NCBI GenBank assembly: GCA_024103005.1
Contig: JAGFJA010000077.1
Span: 17,819 to 81,818 of the forward strand
DNA from: Saprospiraceae bacterium
GTDB lineage: Bacteria > Bacteroidota > Bacteroidia > Chitinophagales > Saprospiraceae
Length of the DNA: 64,000 nucleotides
Direction of reading: 5' to 3'
In this document: piece by piece, positions 18,033 to 27,573 of the stretch
Layout: each line of letters starts with the position of its first letter
Numbering within the stretch: the stretch's first letter is position 1
Translations under genes and position numbers: made by a program
The notes under the pieces: generated by a model
What the model saw: only the letters and a program-made list of their open reading frames with translations
The model's database searches: none
What the model was told of the DNA's origin: nothing

Positions 18033-18611
18033 ATGGAGAAAAAAACAGAAGCACCAATATTGGCTTTTGCCACTAAAGAAGAATTCAGGAAATGGCTCCA
18101 CGAACATTATGAGTCTCCAATAGGGATTTGGTTAAAGTTTGCCAAGAAAAATTCAAATATTCCATCCATCCGTCCTGAAGAATCACTGGAGGTTGCACTT
18201 TGCTATGGCTGGATCGATGGTCAGCGCAAGTCTATGGATGAAGACTTTTTCATGAATAAATACACGCCAAGGAGGAAGGCAAGTCTGTGGTCAAAAAGAA
18301 ATTGCGACATAGCAGAAAGGTTGATCCGGGAAAAGAAAATGCAACCCTCAGGTCTGAAAGAAATCAATCTTGCCAAGGCAGACGGACGCTGGGACAGAGC
18401 TTATGAAGGCCAAAAAAACATTGAAGTCCCACCTGATTTTGTCGAAAGAGTCAAGAAATCTCCGTCAGCTTATAAATTTTTTAAAACGCTCAACAAAAGT
18501 AACCTTTTCGCCATTGCCTTCAGACTGCAAACTGCTAAAAAACCGGAGATCCGTGAAAACCGACTGATGAAGATTTTAGAAATGATGGAGAAGGGTGAAA
18601 AACTGCAATAG
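18033..18611 (+). CDS. YdeI/OmpD-associated family protein
   Basis: 192 aa. It carries the family blocks IWLKFAKKNSNIPSI, EVALCYGWIDGQRK and the distal KYTPRRKASLWSKRN. The biochemical role of this family is poorly defined; one member is linked to bacteriocin tolerance in Salmonella. Here it is co-transcribed with the AlkD-like glycosylase (1-bp gap). It is predicted soluble, with no signal peptide. No other function can be read from the sequence. Confidence 0.85.
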   Translation: MEKKTEAPILAFATKEEFRKWLHEHYESPIGIWLKFAKKNSNIPSIRPEESLEVALCYGWIDGQRKSMDEDFFMNKYTPRRKASLWSKRNCDIAERLIREKKMQPSGLKEINLAKADGRWDRAYEGQKNIEVPPDFVERVKKSPSAYKFFKTLNKSNLFAIAFRLQTAKKPEIRENRLMKILEMMEKGEKLQ

Positions 18612-18918
18612 AATAGAAGATAAGCTATTTTAAGAGGATAAAATTTTCCCAAAATAAACAAATCTTCAGAACAAGTTGAAACAGATAAATACCGAATTTT
18701 GTCAAATGACAAACAAAACGAGTTACTAATGGCCTCTAAATGACGTTCAGTCCTCTTCTATTACAATAAGGGGCAAGGATATTCTCCGAGATTCAATCTT
18801 AAAAATATCGCACAATACCACTATAAAATAACAATGAGTCCCCCGTTTTCAGGCAGGCGACCCATTTTGTATATACGCTACACTAAGCTAAGTTATTGTA
18901 TCATGAACTCATCAGGCA
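18612..18918. other. Intergenic region between convergent YdeI and nrdJ genes
   Basis: About 307 bp without a convincing gene, tRNA fold or strong terminator. Confidence 0.5.
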
Positions 18919-21474
18919 TCAACCGCACTTGCTGCTTCCGCAGTCATTACACGTCAGGCATCCTTCCTGATAGTGGAGGTTGGTTGAGTTACAGTTTTGA
19001 CACTTTGCCTTCTTTGCTTCCGTTCCATCCGGAATATATCGTTTCAATGCCCTTGCCACGCCATTTTTCCAGGTATTGATAGATTCGTCCAATTGAAGGC
19101 TGTTGATGAGTTCAACTACTTTCTCGATAGGCATGGAATAACGTAGAGCGCCCGAAATCAGCTTCGCATAGTTCCAGTATTCTGGATTAAACTTATACGA
19201 AAGTCCTTCAATCGTCGTCTTATAACCGCGGCTATTGATAAACTGGAAGTCATAACGGGAGGAACCGTCTGATTCCTTATTTTTTATGATCAGACCTTCA
19301 TTGACCCATCGTGGTATCAGGATTCCGTCTTCATCATCGGCAAGACCGGTAAAAATCTCATAAGGACGACCATCTATCAGACCGATGAAGGCTATCCATT
19401 TGTCCTTATTATTCTGGAATCTGACGATTTCTGCTTCCAAAACCTGAGGTCTGATGGTCGGGAAGGGAGTGACTTCATCTGACGCCTCTTCACCTTTTTT
19501 TGTCTCGGTGGTTGATACCAAAACGCCGGATCGTGAACCGTCGCGATATACTGTGACACCTTTACATCCGGCTTCCCAAGCCTCCATATAACATTGAGCG
19601 ACGGTTTCCTCTGTGACGTCAGCCGGCATATTGATCGTCACGGAGATAGAATGATCCACCCACTTTTGTATCGCTCCCTGCATCCTGACCTTATTGAGAT
19701 AGTCAACATCATTGGAAGTAGCCTTATAATAAGGTGATGCTTTAACTAAGGCATCCAATTCATCTTGGCTATAATTTTTGTTGGTGTCATGACCATTGAT
19801 TTCCATCCATTGGCGGAAGCGATGGTGGAAGACGATGTATTCTTCCCAGGAGTCTCCCACTTCATCCACAAAGTCCACACGGGTATGTTTATCATTGGGG
19901 TTGACTTTACGACGGCGCTTATACACCGGCATAAAGACGGGTTCGATACCTGAAGTAGTCTGAGACATAAGGCTGGTGGTACCTGTTGGGGCAATGGTCA
20001 GCATGGAGATATTGCGTCTGCCGTATTCTGTCATTTCGTAGTACAGTTGTGCGTCTGCCTCTTTTATTCTTTGAATGAAAGGATTATTCTTTTCTCTTTC
20101 AGTATCATAGATGCCAAATGCACCTCTTTCCTTGGCGGTCTGAACAGAGGCTCTGTAGGCCTCTAAGGCCACTGTCTTATGTACTTCTACGGCAAAATCA
20201 GTGCCTTCCTTGCTGCCATATCTTAGATTTAATGCGGCTAACATATCACCTTCAGCTGTTATTCCAATCCCGGTTCTTCTTCCCTGATGAGCTTTCTCGC
20301 GAATATTAAGCCAAAGGTTCTTCTCAATATGTTTAATACCTTCACTTTCCGGATCTTCATCGATTTTTTGAAGAATATTGTCAATTTTCTCAAGTTCCAG
20401 GTCTATGATGTCATCCATGATGCGTTGGGCGTGGTGGATGTGAGATTTAAACAACTCCCAGTTGAATGATGCTTCCGGTGTAAAGGGATTATCTACGTAT
20501 GAGAATAGGTTGATAGCCAGAAGTCTGCATGAGTCGTAAGGACATAATGGTATTTCGCCGCAAGGGTTGGTAGAAACGGTTTGGTATCCCAGATCGGCAT
20601 AACAGTCTGGTACGGATTCACGAATTATGGTGTCCCAAAACAAGATGCCCGGTTCCGCTGAGCGCCATGCATTGTGAACGATTTTTTTCCACAGTGCTAC
20701 TGCATCAATTTTCTTTGTGAAGACGGGGTGGTTACTGTGTATCGGATATTGCTGTTGATAGGCAATACCATCTCTTACAGCTTGCATAAATTCATCGTCT
20801 ATTCGTACGGATACGTTGGCACCGGTCACCTTGCCCTGTTCAAGCTTGGCATCGATAAAGCCTTCTGAATCAGGGTGTTTGATGCTTACAGATAACATCA
20901 AAGCACCACGGCGTCCATCCTGAGCCACTTCACGTGTAGAATTGGAAAATCTCTCCATAAAAGGAACCAGGCCGGTAGAGGTCAATGCCGAGTTCTTAAC
21001 AGGAGAACCCTTGGGTCGGATGTGAGAGAGGTCATGTCCTACACCACCGCGGCGTTTCATCAGTTGTACCTGCTCCTGATCTATCTTCATAATACCTCCA
21101 TAAGAGTCTGATGGTCCGTCATGACCGATTACAAAGCAGTTGGAGAGGGATGCAATTTGATAAGGATTACCTATGCCTGTCATAGGGCTTCCCTGTGGAA
21201 TGATGTATTTGAAGTTTTTGATTAAATCGAAAATTTCCTGCTCCGACATCGGATTGGGATAATTATTCTCTATTCTGGCTATTTCCGAAGCGATGCGGCG
21301 ATGCATATCATCCGGTGTCTTCTCGTACAAATTACCATGCGAATCTTTTAATGCATACTTGTTGATCCATACGCGCGCAGCGAGGTCATCGCCTTCAAAA
21401 TATTTAAGACATGCTTCCACCGCTTCATCTTGTGTATATGTAGTCTCTTTTTTTTGAATAATAGTCTTGCCCAT
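18919..21474 (-). CDS. nrdJ: Class II (adenosylcobalamin-dependent) ribonucleotide reductase
   Basis: 851 aa from the ATG at 21474, at MGKTIIQKKETTYT; an ATG three bases earlier is equally possible, while the long hydrophobic extension to 21558 overlaps the promoter and is rejected. It makes deoxyribonucleotides from ribonucleotides using a cobalamin radical, independent of oxygen. The core has LSNCFVIGH, RRGGVGHDLSHIRPKGS, NPCGEIPLC with the active-site Cys and Glu, and APTGTTSLMSQTTSGIEP. The C-terminal region contains a zinc-ribbon-like CQNC...CNDCGSSKCG, which also supplies redox cysteines. No other RNR gene is in the window. Confidence 0.96.
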   Translation of the reverse strand: MGKTIIQKKETTYTQDEAVEACLKYFEGDDLAARVWINKYALKDSHGNLYEKTPDDMHRRIASEIARIENNYPNPMSEQEIFDLIKNFKYIIPQGSPMTGIGNPYQIASLSNCFVIGHDGPSDSYGGIMKIDQEQVQLMKRRGGVGHDLSHIRPKGSPVKNSALTSTGLVPFMERFSNSTREVAQDGRRGALMLSVSIKHPDSEGFIDAKLEQGKVTGANVSVRIDDEFMQAVRDGIAYQQQYPIHSNHPVFTKKIDAVALWKKIVHNAWRSAEPGILFWDTIIRESVPDCYADLGYQTVSTNPCGEIPLCPYDSCRLLAINLFSYVDNPFTPEASFNWELFKSHIHHAQRIMDDIIDLELEKIDNILQKIDEDPESEGIKHIEKNLWLNIREKAHQGRRTGIGITAEGDMLAALNLRYGSKEGTDFAVEVHKTVALEAYRASVQTAKERGAFGIYDTEREKNNPFIQRIKEADAQLYYEMTEYGRRNISMLTIAPTGTTSLMSQTTSGIEPVFMPVYKRRRKVNPNDKHTRVDFVDEVGDSWEEYIVFHHRFRQWMEINGHDTNKNYSQDELDALVKASPYYKATSNDVDYLNKVRMQGAIQKWVDHSISVTINMPADVTEETVAQCYMEAWEAGCKGVTVYRDGSRSGVLVSTTETKKGEEASDEVTPFPTIRPQVLEAEIVRFQNNKDKWIAFIGLIDGRPYEIFTGLADDEDGILIPRWVNEGLIIKNKESDGSSRYDFQFINSRGYKTTIEGLSYKFNPEYWNYAKLISGALRYSMPIEKVVELINSLQLDESINTWKNGVARALKRYIPDGTEAKKAKCQNCNSTNLHYQEGCLTCNDCGSSKCG

Positions 21475-21517
21475 CATTTTTATATTATTTAAAAGGTTAA
21501 TACGTTGATTAAAGGAA

Positions 21518-21549
21518 CAAATGTATATAATAAAATAATAATATACAAA
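21518..21549 (-). promoter_or_regulatory. nrdJ promoter, full -33/-7 match
   Basis: Minus strand: TTTG (21549-21546), 20-nt spacer, TACATTTG (21525-21518). Both boxes match the Bacteroidetes consensus; the leader is about 38 nt. Confidence 0.75.
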
Positions 21550-21838
21550 AAAAATCAAAAGTTTCCCAAAAAAATATGTAATTTTCTGATTATCAGAATA
21601 ATAAAAATTTTTTAGGTCAAAAAAGTTAACAAATTTTACATATCATAGCTCATTATGAACAACTTATGTTGCAGAAAAAATAAATTTTTATTTTACCTCA
21701 AATTCCATTGTTTGCAAATTTTGAAAACTATTTCATTTCCTTTTTAGACTGTAATTGCCTGCAAATGATTTATCTATTTGTAAATATTGAAAGTACGCAG
21801 TGATAATTTTTAAAATTGCTTAGACTATGGAAAAAAAT
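21550..21838. other. AT-rich intergenic region between nrdJ and the LRR gene
   Basis: No gene seen. I looked for a cobalamin riboswitch in front of nrdJ and found no B12-box-like element. Confidence 0.45.
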
Positions 21839-21861
21839 GGGCGCCAAAAAATTTGGCGCCC
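21832..21861 (-). terminator. Terminator of the LRR gene
   Basis: Perfect 10-bp stem GGGCGCCAAA/TTTGGCGCCC with a 3-nt loop, followed on the minus strand by A and seven T. It lies 38 bp beyond the stop. Confidence 0.9.
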
Positions 21862-21898
21862 GCTTCAACAAGTTAATACAATTTTATGTAAAGTACTT

Positions 21899-23116
21899 TT
21901 ACCTTACAACAAACTTTGCATCTTTTCCGACGCTAATGCGCCAGTTTTTCTCACTGTATGATATATCATCAACGATCACCTCGATGAGTGCGGGGTTATT
22001 TTCTGCCCGCAACATACTTCCTTCTATTTTTTTATTGAACCCGTTCCTTATATTAAGGTAGCTTAAGTTATTATCAGTACAATATAAGGAGTATAGCTCG
22101 GTGTTATTGGTCAAATCCAATTCTTTTATGCTGTTAAAAGAACAGTTGAGTAATCTGAGGGAAGAGTTACCGGATAGGTTTAAAGCAGTTAGTTCATTAT
22201 CCGAGCAGTCAAGTGTTTTCAACATCTTACAGGATACAACATTGAGATTCTTCATTTTATTACCCACACAAAAAATGGTTTTTAACGAATCGCCGTAGGG
22301 GATAAACAGTGACTCCAATCGGTTTTTATTACATATCAGCTCTGCCAGATCCTTCACTCCATCCAAATCTAATGTTTTCAGTTGATTGTTCTGACAGTAA
22401 AGGTTCTTCAAAAAGTGGGATGCCGGCAAATTAAGGGAAGCAAGCATATTCATACCGCAGTTGACGTATTTTAAGTAGAAGTTTTTTGACAAGTCAAGTT
22501 TTGTAAAGGAGTTAAAGGAACAATCCAGGTAAGTCAATGAATGAATATGGCCTAAGTCAAGGTTTTTAAGCAGGTTATATCTACAATTCAGACTATCCAG
22601 CACAGATTGATTTGTAAGGTTCAAGACTTCCAGAAAATTGCTTGAACAGTCCATTTTACGCAGTTGAACCAGGTTGGTAATATTCAGATTGATCAAATTA
22701 TTGTAAGAGCAGTCCAGCCGCATTAATTCCGGATTTTTAGACAGGTTCAAATCGGTTAATTCGTTGAAGGAGCAATCAAGATCTTTTAAATGTACAAAGG
22801 CTTCAATACCCTGCAATGATTTTATTCCTTTGCCCTTACATAACATTGTTCCACGAAAGTATGAGGCCTCAAGTGTTTGTATTTCACTGTCCCTATTAAC
22901 ATTGATACTTTCATCGGCAAGCAGGAAGGCTTTAAATGATTTATCAGGGATATACACTATATTAGATAAGTCATTCTTACTGTAATTATAAGAAGATACT
23001 TCTGAAACTGATCCGCCTTGCAATACAGTTACTTGTCCCGGAATAATTCCAAAGATTACAGTGCTCAAGAAGGCAATCTTAATAAATATATGATGGATGT
23101 AATCGTTTTCGCTCAT
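21899..23116 (-). CDS. Exported leucine-rich-repeat protein
   Basis: 405 aa. Residues about 10-28 form a signal peptide or anchor (IFIKIAFLSTVIFGIIPGQ). From about residue 95 to 375 there are roughly a dozen 20-21-residue repeats of the type LDCSxNxLxxLxL, like internalin/BspA-class LRRs but with a Cys in most repeats (LDCSFNELTDLNLSK, LDCSDNELTALNLSG). These form an arc used for protein contacts. No C-terminal T9SS sorting domain is seen. It is the last gene behind a sensor kinase and a LytTR regulator on the same strand and may be part of that signalling unit or its output. Its ligand is unknown. Confidence 0.82.
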   Translation of the reverse strand: MSENDYIHHIFIKIAFLSTVIFGIIPGQVTVLQGGSVSEVSSYNYSKNDLSNIVYIPDKSFKAFLLADESINVNRDSEIQTLEASYFRGTMLCKGKGIKSLQGIEAFVHLKDLDCSFNELTDLNLSKNPELMRLDCSYNNLINLNITNLVQLRKMDCSSNFLEVLNLTNQSVLDSLNCRYNLLKNLDLGHIHSLTYLDCSFNSFTKLDLSKNFYLKYVNCGMNMLASLNLPASHFLKNLYCQNNQLKTLDLDGVKDLAELICNKNRLESLFIPYGDSLKTIFCVGNKMKNLNVVSCKMLKTLDCSDNELTALNLSGNSSLRLLNCSFNSIKELDLTNNTELYSLYCTDNNLSYLNIRNGFNKKIEGSMLRAENNPALIEVIVDDISYSEKNWRISVGKDAKFVVR

Positions 23117-23166
23117 TAGTTAATATTTTTAAGTCATTCATTAATTTCAGAATAATTATACCCTTG

Positions 23167-23186
23167 TGATCTGAATGAACAGATCA
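23167..23186. promoter_or_regulatory. Inverted repeat between the regulator and the LRR gene
   Basis: TGATCTG-AATGAA-CAGATCA, perfect 7-bp arms, 50-70 bp upstream of the LRR start. No T-run follows, so an operator is as likely as a processing site. Confidence 0.35.
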
Positions 23187-23250
23187 TAGTCATTATTGAA
23201 AAAATTGAATTTAACTTGTTGTGCTTGTAAAGTGTTAGTTTACAGTGGGA

Positions 23251-24012
23251 TCAGATCAGGTTTTGAACAATTGATTTATAATACGTTTCGCCTATGGCAA
23301 TTTTCTTTAACTTACCATTGACCATAACTTCAACATTTCTTGTTTCTTTATTTATCTTGAGAATGTGTCTTAAATTCACGATGTGAGACTTACTGATGCG
23401 CATGAAATAGGAAGGAAAAAGCTCTGTATTGCATTTTATCAGGGAATAATTGGTCATGATGACTCCTTGATGGGTTACAATGCCTGACTTTCCGTCTCCG
23501 CCTGATTCGATATATACCACATCATCAAACCGGACTTGAATGATACTTTTATCAGAATGTACAAATGTGTACTGGTCGGGAGTAAGTGGCCTCATATTTT
23601 CTGCCAGCTGCATCTGTCGTATTCGTGCCGCCTGCAATGCGTCTATTGCCTTGCCCAGTTTGACCTCCCAATCCTCCTTATATGGCTTCATCAAATATTG
23701 TACGACGAAGTTGTGATATTCGTTGAGGGCTGTCATCAGATAGTCATTAAATCCGGTTGTGATGACGATGTTGGGAATAGGTACACCATGTGTTTTCAGT
23801 TTTTCAAGTAGAATAAATATATCTCCGCCAATGAGCTTAATATCCATAAAAGCAGAGTCCGGTTTCTTGTCAGATATTAGGACAAACCCCTTTTTGATGC
23901 TCTCTGCCTCACCTACCACCTCAATTTCCTCAAAGGTCATAAGTTTACTGATTAGGTCTGCTCTGGTACCCGGCTCATCCTCCAAAACCACACATCTTAA
24001 TTTGCTGTCCAT
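23251..24012 (-). CDS. LytR/AlgR-type response regulator (receiver plus LytTR DNA-binding domain)
   Basis: 253 aa. Receiver domain residues 5-125: acidic pocket VVLEDEPGTRADL, phosphoacceptor Asp near 56 in SAFMDIKLIGG, and the later Lys in VQYLMKPYKEDW. LytTR domain residues about 150-250: VRFDDVVYIESGGDGKSGIV, MRISKSHIVNLRHILKI and MVNGKLKKIAIGETY. It lies 100 bp downstream of the sensor kinase on the same strand and is its obvious partner. LytTR proteins bind paired direct repeats, and a tandem 21-bp repeat lies upstream of the kinase gene. Confidence 0.93.
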   Translation of the reverse strand: MDSKLRCVVLEDEPGTRADLISKLMTFEEIEVVGEAESIKKGFVLISDKKPDSAFMDIKLIGGDIFILLEKLKTHGVPIPNIVITTGFNDYLMTALNEYHNFVVQYLMKPYKEDWEVKLGKAIDALQAARIRQMQLAENMRPLTPDQYTFVHSDKSIIQVRFDDVVYIESGGDGKSGIVTHQGVIMTNYSLIKCNTELFPSYFMRISKSHIVNLRHILKINKETRNVEVMVNGKLKKIAIGETYYKSIVQNLI

Positions 24013-24112
24013 TACTCTACTTTTACAAGGAATAAAAAGGATAAATCGAAGTTTCCATAATTCTTCATCTGGTATTATATATTAAGGGTTTAGATAACAT
24101 TTATTAGCTTAT

Positions 24113-27100
24113 TTATATATTATAGTCATAATTTTTTGGTATTTTTATTACTACTCTGGTTCCGTAAGCCCTGCCCGTTGCATCTGTAAAAATATCGTCA
24201 TAATAGGTTTGACTTATGTGCAGCTTATTACTTCTATTGTATATATTTTCCAGTTCCCTGAGCATCATCGTGCCGTTTTGTGTTCCCTTTGATCCCAGTC
24301 TTGTCGCTTCTTTTCGTCCTACACCGTCGTCTTCTATATCGATGAAGACATATCCCGAATCTTCTCCCAGCCGGATTATGACAGTCCCTTCACCGGTCTC
24401 ATTATTTCTTATACCATGTTCCACAGCATTCTCCACGTGTATCTGGATGATCATGATGGGAACATTTACCTTACTGATTTCATCCTCCTCCTTTAGGTTT
24501 GGGATCTCAAATTTTAGATTGTCGCCAAACCTTTTAGTCTGAATATACAGATAATTTGAAGTAAGTTTCAATTCATCAGCCAGACTATGGTAGCTGATCT
24601 TTTTCCTGGTGTTTCTAAACACCGTATTGATGTTTTCGGCAAGGCGACCGATTACCCTGACGGATTCCACATCTTCCGTCCTAATTTGCAACCACTGGAG
24701 TGCATTATTGATAAAATGCGGATTCAATTGATTGACTATGGCGCTTACTCTCAGCATATCTTTTTCCTTGCTCATTAACTCAAATTCTGTTTCTTTTTGA
24801 GATAATCGTAATTTCTGGCGATAGATGGTTATTTGTCTGCTGTACAAATATAAACCCAGCAGCATGATAAAAATAATACTTGTCAACCAAACCTGCCATC
24901 TGAGCCATAAAGGGGGTAAAATGACGAACGAAATCTTTTTGATGGGCGAAAAATTGCCATCTCTGGCAGCTCTGACCTGAAGTAAATATTTACCTGCATT
25001 GAGGTTTTGGAGCAAGAGGTGTGCATCTCGGGTTGGGATACTCCAATCATCATCATTGAGCTTATACTGATATAATAAATTGTGATACAACAGACTGTCT
25101 GTCGGTGCGCTAAAGTACAGGTTCAGCGTCCGCTGATCACTGCCAAGTGTAATTTCTTTATCAAAAGTGCGAAAGAGCTGACTCCCAACCTTCAAACTAT
25201 CTATAATAACTTCTTTAGGGGCATGTGTAGGTATGTATTTCAGTGGATTATGGCTGACAATTCCATCCACAGTAACTAACCAATACGTTCCGTCAGCTGC
25301 ACGCATAAAGGAGTTTTGCTCCACTGGCCCGACCTTGTAATTATAACTTTCGAATGAAAAAGACCCACGGAGCGGAGAGGTAGCAAGGTCGTGATAAAAT
25401 TTATTCAAATCAAGCAGCAAATATCCTGAGGGGAAACCAACCAGCAGGGTCGTATCATCAACAAGCTCCAGTTCATATACCTCAAGCTTTCCAAAGTATT
25501 TCTTTCCAACCTGAATACATGCCCGGGCTAAGTTTAAGGTGCTGTCTATATTCGGACGATTTTTAAAAAAATGAAGACCAAATTTACCGCCAAACCAAAG
25601 ATTTCCCCTGCTGTCTTCAGCCATGGAGTTTGCAGATACATTTTCTGAGTCCTTCTTAATCAGCCAGTTGATTACCTTGTCCTTCCTGCCGTCATACATA
25701 GCGATGCCCTGTGAACCTCTTCCCATCCAATATCTGCCATATTTATCTCGAAGAGCTGAGGTCACCACGTCAAGTTTCAACCCCTTTTTCTTATCAATGA
25801 CCTGATATATGTTGTCGTCAGACATGCTTTTATCATTCTTGAAAATATATAATCCGTCATAAAAAGTACCAAACAACAACCTGCCTTTGCCGTCTTTATC
25901 TAAATATATGCCGGTCACATTCCTTCTTGCTACCTGAAATCTTTTATTTTTAATAGCCAGAACACTATACGTTGTATTTTGTAAACTTCCATGAATGTTG
26001 AAAAGCATCGTGCCGTCTTCGGTCCGGGTAGAAGAGTTTATAATTTGAGAATTACTCAGAGGTTGAAAGACAGGTGGTGGGGGCGACAGCTTATATCCGT
26101 CAAAGATAGTAAACCCATGTCCATAACTTCCGATCCACAAATTCCCTTCCCGAGATTGCTGAATCACCCAGGGGATATTAGGAAATCCTTTCGTTTCCAA
26201 AGGAATTGTATATTGATAGCACAAAATCTTTTGAACCAGTCGTTCTGTACCAATCCAATAATTACCGGCAGCATCCATAGTAACTGTTTGCGGCTCGTAT
26301 TTCGTTTGAAACCGTAAAGTATTCATCAACCGGGCATCCGTGGTGCTATAATCCTGCAAAAGGAAGTCATTTTTTCCGATCTTCCATATAATAAACAATC
26401 TGTTGTGTATCTGATCCAGCCTCATAAGGAGGTAGTCCACTTGAATTTTTGTCGGTGAGCCATACTGTGTATAGACATATTCCGGTTTTATCCTTTTTTT
26501 TGTTTTGCCAAGGTAAAGCAGGATGTCCTTAGAGGGGTTTTGTCTTATAACCAGTTTGATGTCTTTCTTATAGTTAATGAATAATTGATCGACATGATTT
26601 GAATTATTTTCAGGTTGGGTTGATATTTGCTCAAAATCTCCATTTCGCATAACCATCCAAGGCATATTGCTTCCTTTCTTCGGCGAGCATATCGCATTGT
26701 TATTGGAGGCCCTTATCCAATTGTATTGTTTTTGAGACAATGACTTCCATTGCAGGACCCTGCCTTGCCGGTAATCAAATCTACCTGTATAATATTGGAC
26801 ACTATCTGATGAGAAAATTGACAGTGTCCTGTCATCATTCAAATATATATAATCAATATTTTTATCAATTTGAAAAATATTTACCTTATTGTCTTTGATT
26901 CTGCTTATTATTTTGTTAGTATGATATACCCAAATATTATTAAACTTATCTTCAACCATACCAGTACATAGGTCAGAAGCCAGTCCGTTATTTATGTTGT
27001 AACACATCCAGCCATTACCGTCATATACAGAGACTCCACCATCTCCTGATGCAACCCAAATCCGACCTAAGTGATCCCTGATGAGTTCGTGACTTAAATA

Positions 27101-27229
27101 ATTACACAGACCATCCTTGGATGAATAGTCAATAACGGTATTCCCCTGGCCAAATACTTTACCAAAAAATAGCACAGATAAAAAGCACAAAATGGATATC
27201 CGAATACGATATATTAGCCTGTCAATCAC
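24113..27229 (-). CDS. Two-component sensor: signal peptide, beta-propeller, Y_Y_Y domain, LytS-type histidine kinase
   Basis: 1038 aa. Signal peptide about residues 8-28, ending FFGKVFGQG. A large periplasmic region has propeller-type repeats (GRIWVASGDGGVSVYDGNGW, GNLWIGSYGHGFTIFDGYKL, GNLWFGGKFGLHFF). A Y_Y_Y domain ends in LNAGKYLLQVRAARDGNFSP (about 690-775), and one membrane span lies near 780-800. The kinase has the phosphoacceptor His in QLNPHFINNALQWLQI (near 838) and HATPase boxes NAVEHGIRNNE and IEDDGVG (near 930-970). Such propeller sensors read extracellular cues, often glycans, and signal to LytTR regulators such as the next gene. The ligand is not inferable. Confidence 0.93.
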   Translation of the reverse strand: MIDRLIYRIRISILCFLSVLFFGKVFGQGNTVIDYSSKDGLCNYLSHELIRDHLGRIWVASGDGGVSVYDGNGWMCYNINNGLASDLCTGMVEDKFNNIWVYHTNKIISRIKDNKVNIFQIDKNIDYIYLNDDRTLSIFSSDSVQYYTGRFDYRQGRVLQWKSLSQKQYNWIRASNNNAICSPKKGSNMPWMVMRNGDFEQISTQPENNSNHVDQLFINYKKDIKLVIRQNPSKDILLYLGKTKKRIKPEYVYTQYGSPTKIQVDYLLMRLDQIHNRLFIIWKIGKNDFLLQDYSTTDARLMNTLRFQTKYEPQTVTMDAAGNYWIGTERLVQKILCYQYTIPLETKGFPNIPWVIQQSREGNLWIGSYGHGFTIFDGYKLSPPPPVFQPLSNSQIINSSTRTEDGTMLFNIHGSLQNTTYSVLAIKNKRFQVARRNVTGIYLDKDGKGRLLFGTFYDGLYIFKNDKSMSDDNIYQVIDKKKGLKLDVVTSALRDKYGRYWMGRGSQGIAMYDGRKDKVINWLIKKDSENVSANSMAEDSRGNLWFGGKFGLHFFKNRPNIDSTLNLARACIQVGKKYFGKLEVYELELVDDTTLLVGFPSGYLLLDLNKFYHDLATSPLRGSFSFESYNYKVGPVEQNSFMRAADGTYWLVTVDGIVSHNPLKYIPTHAPKEVIIDSLKVGSQLFRTFDKEITLGSDQRTLNLYFSAPTDSLLYHNLLYQYKLNDDDWSIPTRDAHLLLQNLNAGKYLLQVRAARDGNFSPIKKISFVILPPLWLRWQVWLTSIIFIMLLGLYLYSRQITIYRQKLRLSQKETEFELMSKEKDMLRVSAIVNQLNPHFINNALQWLQIRTEDVESVRVIGRLAENINTVFRNTRKKISYHSLADELKLTSNYLYIQTKRFGDNLKFEIPNLKEEDEISKVNVPIMIIQIHVENAVEHGIRNNETGEGTVIIRLGEDSGYVFIDIEDDGVGRKEATRLGSKGTQNGTMMLRELENIYNRSNKLHISQTYYDDIFTDATGRAYGTRVVIKIPKNYDYNI

Positions 27230-27291
27230 GCATTGATTTTAAAAAAATTAGCTTACAAAATAGTGAATATTACCCATAAAGATTATAAATG

Positions 27292-27333
27292 AAGCCACAA
27301 ACCCGCTATTTTAAGCCACAAAGCAGCTATTTT
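27292..27333. repeat. Tandem 21-bp direct repeat upstream of the sensor kinase gene
   Basis: Two abutting copies of AAGCCACAAA-N3-GCTATTTT (27292-27312 and 27313-27333), differing only in the three central bases. The period equals two helical turns. The copies lie 63-104 bp upstream of the kinase ATG, so they are a candidate binding site for the LytTR regulator. Confidence 0.6.
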
Positions 27334-27573
27334 GAGCATATTAAAAATTACACCCTTTCTATTTATACAAAACTTCATCAATGGATGCCACATAAAATCT
27401 TCCTTTTTCACCCCATCCCAAGTATTAATTTTATATTCGTCTTAAATAGGAAAATTCATTAATCAGAAAGGGCAATGGTCATCACTTCAGTGGAAAAAAT
27501 GAATTGCCGATTTTTCGTGGAATGTGTACTTTACCTGATTGAATCCGTTATTGCAGTAAATTGATGTAGAAAT
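27334..27573. other. Remainder of the divergent region between sensor kinase and CYTH gene
   Basis: No gene seen and no clear TAnnTTTG box close to the CYTH start. Confidence 0.4.

Noticed and set aside
21475..21558. N-terminal hydrophobic extension of nrdJ to 21558
   Set aside because: The extension crosses a full-consensus promoter and does not belong to the class II reductase family.
21475..21660. Cobalamin riboswitch upstream of nrdJ
   Set aside because: The leader is only about 38 nt and the region is plain A/T sequence without a B12-box-like element.
27292..27333. The 21-bp repeats as another copy of the 100-bp element at 63601
   Set aside because: They share only a few bases (CCACA) and neither the ends nor the core of that element.
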